A stretch of 64,000 nucleotides of DNA, from assembly GCA_019095985.1 (NCBI GenBank), contig CM032669.1, positions 27,463,911 to 27,527,910 on the forward strand, read 5' to 3'. The DNA comes from Streblospio benedicti (taxonomy: Eukaryota > Annelida > Polychaeta > Spionida > Spionidae). Of the stretch, positions 63,765 through 64,000 are shown in pieces (positions within the stretch are counted from its first letter, which is position 1; each line of letters begins with the position of its first letter). The notes beneath the pieces were generated by a model, which saw nothing but the letters and a program-made list of their open reading frames with translations, had not been told where the DNA came from and made no database searches. Position numbers and translations under genes: made by a program.

Positions 63765-63960
63765 CGGTGATGAAGTCGTTAATCTTGCCATCCGGATCTG
63801 AGCATTGTGCCCAGCTTCCATCATGATAGGTGCACTGGTCATTTGAGTTTTGCCGTTTGGCTGGGGGCAAATCCAAAAATCTCTGGTTGACACACTCTCC
63901 ATGACCAGCAGGAGTAGTGAATATCCCTTTCAGAAATTGTAACTAAAAGGCAAGAACTCC
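63765..63960 (-). other. Short Cys-containing open frame, unidentified
   Basis: A minus-strand frame of about 65 codons includes FLKGIFTTPAGHGECVNQRF and NDQCTYHDGSWAQCSDPDGK. The C.Y..GSW..C spacing faintly recalls pleiotrophin/midkine-type modules, but other conserved Cys and basic residues are not seen and no clear splice borders were found. Recorded only as an open frame. Confidence 0.2.
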
Positions 63961-64000
63961 CAGTTGGGAGCAAACTGTCCAGCTTGCTTCCTCCAGTGCA

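Noticed and set aside
63765-63960. Pleiotrophin/midkine-like exon
   Set aside because: Only the C.Y..GSW..C spacing matches; too few conserved cysteines and no splice borders, so kept as an unidentified frame.

Overview
This window is animal (metazoan) nuclear DNA. It has spliced genes with GT-AG introns, AT-rich introns and intergenic DNA, LINE, SINE and MITE remnants, and one 100-base run of N (8508-8607). The repeat types and protein sequences suggest a marine invertebrate, perhaps a lophotrochozoan such as a mollusc; that placement is inference. No bacterial feature or CRISPR array was seen.

Three host genes are supported, all on the minus strand. (1) About 1-4425 holds the 5' part of a protein disulfide isomerase (PDIA1/P4HB type): five exons, 240 codons, continuing off the left edge. 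Its promoter has an exact ER-stress response element, CCAAT-N9-CCACG, next to a palindromic NRF-1-like site. (2) 12833-13833 is a complete two-exon Rab GTPase of 200 residues, closest to Rab22/Rab31 in the endosomal Rab5 group. (3) 21075-59548 holds the last 23 exons found of a very large chromatin gene of the BAHCC1/TNRC18 (Drosophila winged eye) family: 1,625 codons plus stop, all junction phases agreeing. It has a Pro/Ser-rich N-terminal part, a conserved coiled segment (KMAELQRQYKEKQ), a 30-nt basic microexon, low-complexity linkers, Tudor-like exons, a Ser/acidic/Lys tract and a C-terminal BAH domain. Its start lies beyond the right edge.

Between the genes: 4576-12832 is repeat-rich. It holds a 1.4-kb hAT-like element with an 8-bp target duplication and direct subterminal repeats, the assembly gap, a GC-rich unidentified block, and a foldback element. 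13906-21074 has no recognisable coding exon; part may be the long 3' UTR of the BAHCC1-like gene, and it contains a nearly perfect 219-bp inverted repeat. The introns of the large gene carry LINE 3' ends, many short TA-flanked pogo/mariner-like MITEs, a tRNA-like SINE head, minisatellites and a large TIR element. 59549-64000 has no recognised exon; it holds an unidentified GC-richer block and a decayed mobile-element-like ORF.

The most unusual pattern is that at least six, possibly seven, introns of the large gene carry a diverged copy of the downstream exon's 5' edge, usually with its splice acceptor, 30-144 bp upstream in the intron. Some copies keep the acceptor AG and others have lost it. 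One (58401/58431) gives an in-frame alternative acceptor adding ten codons.
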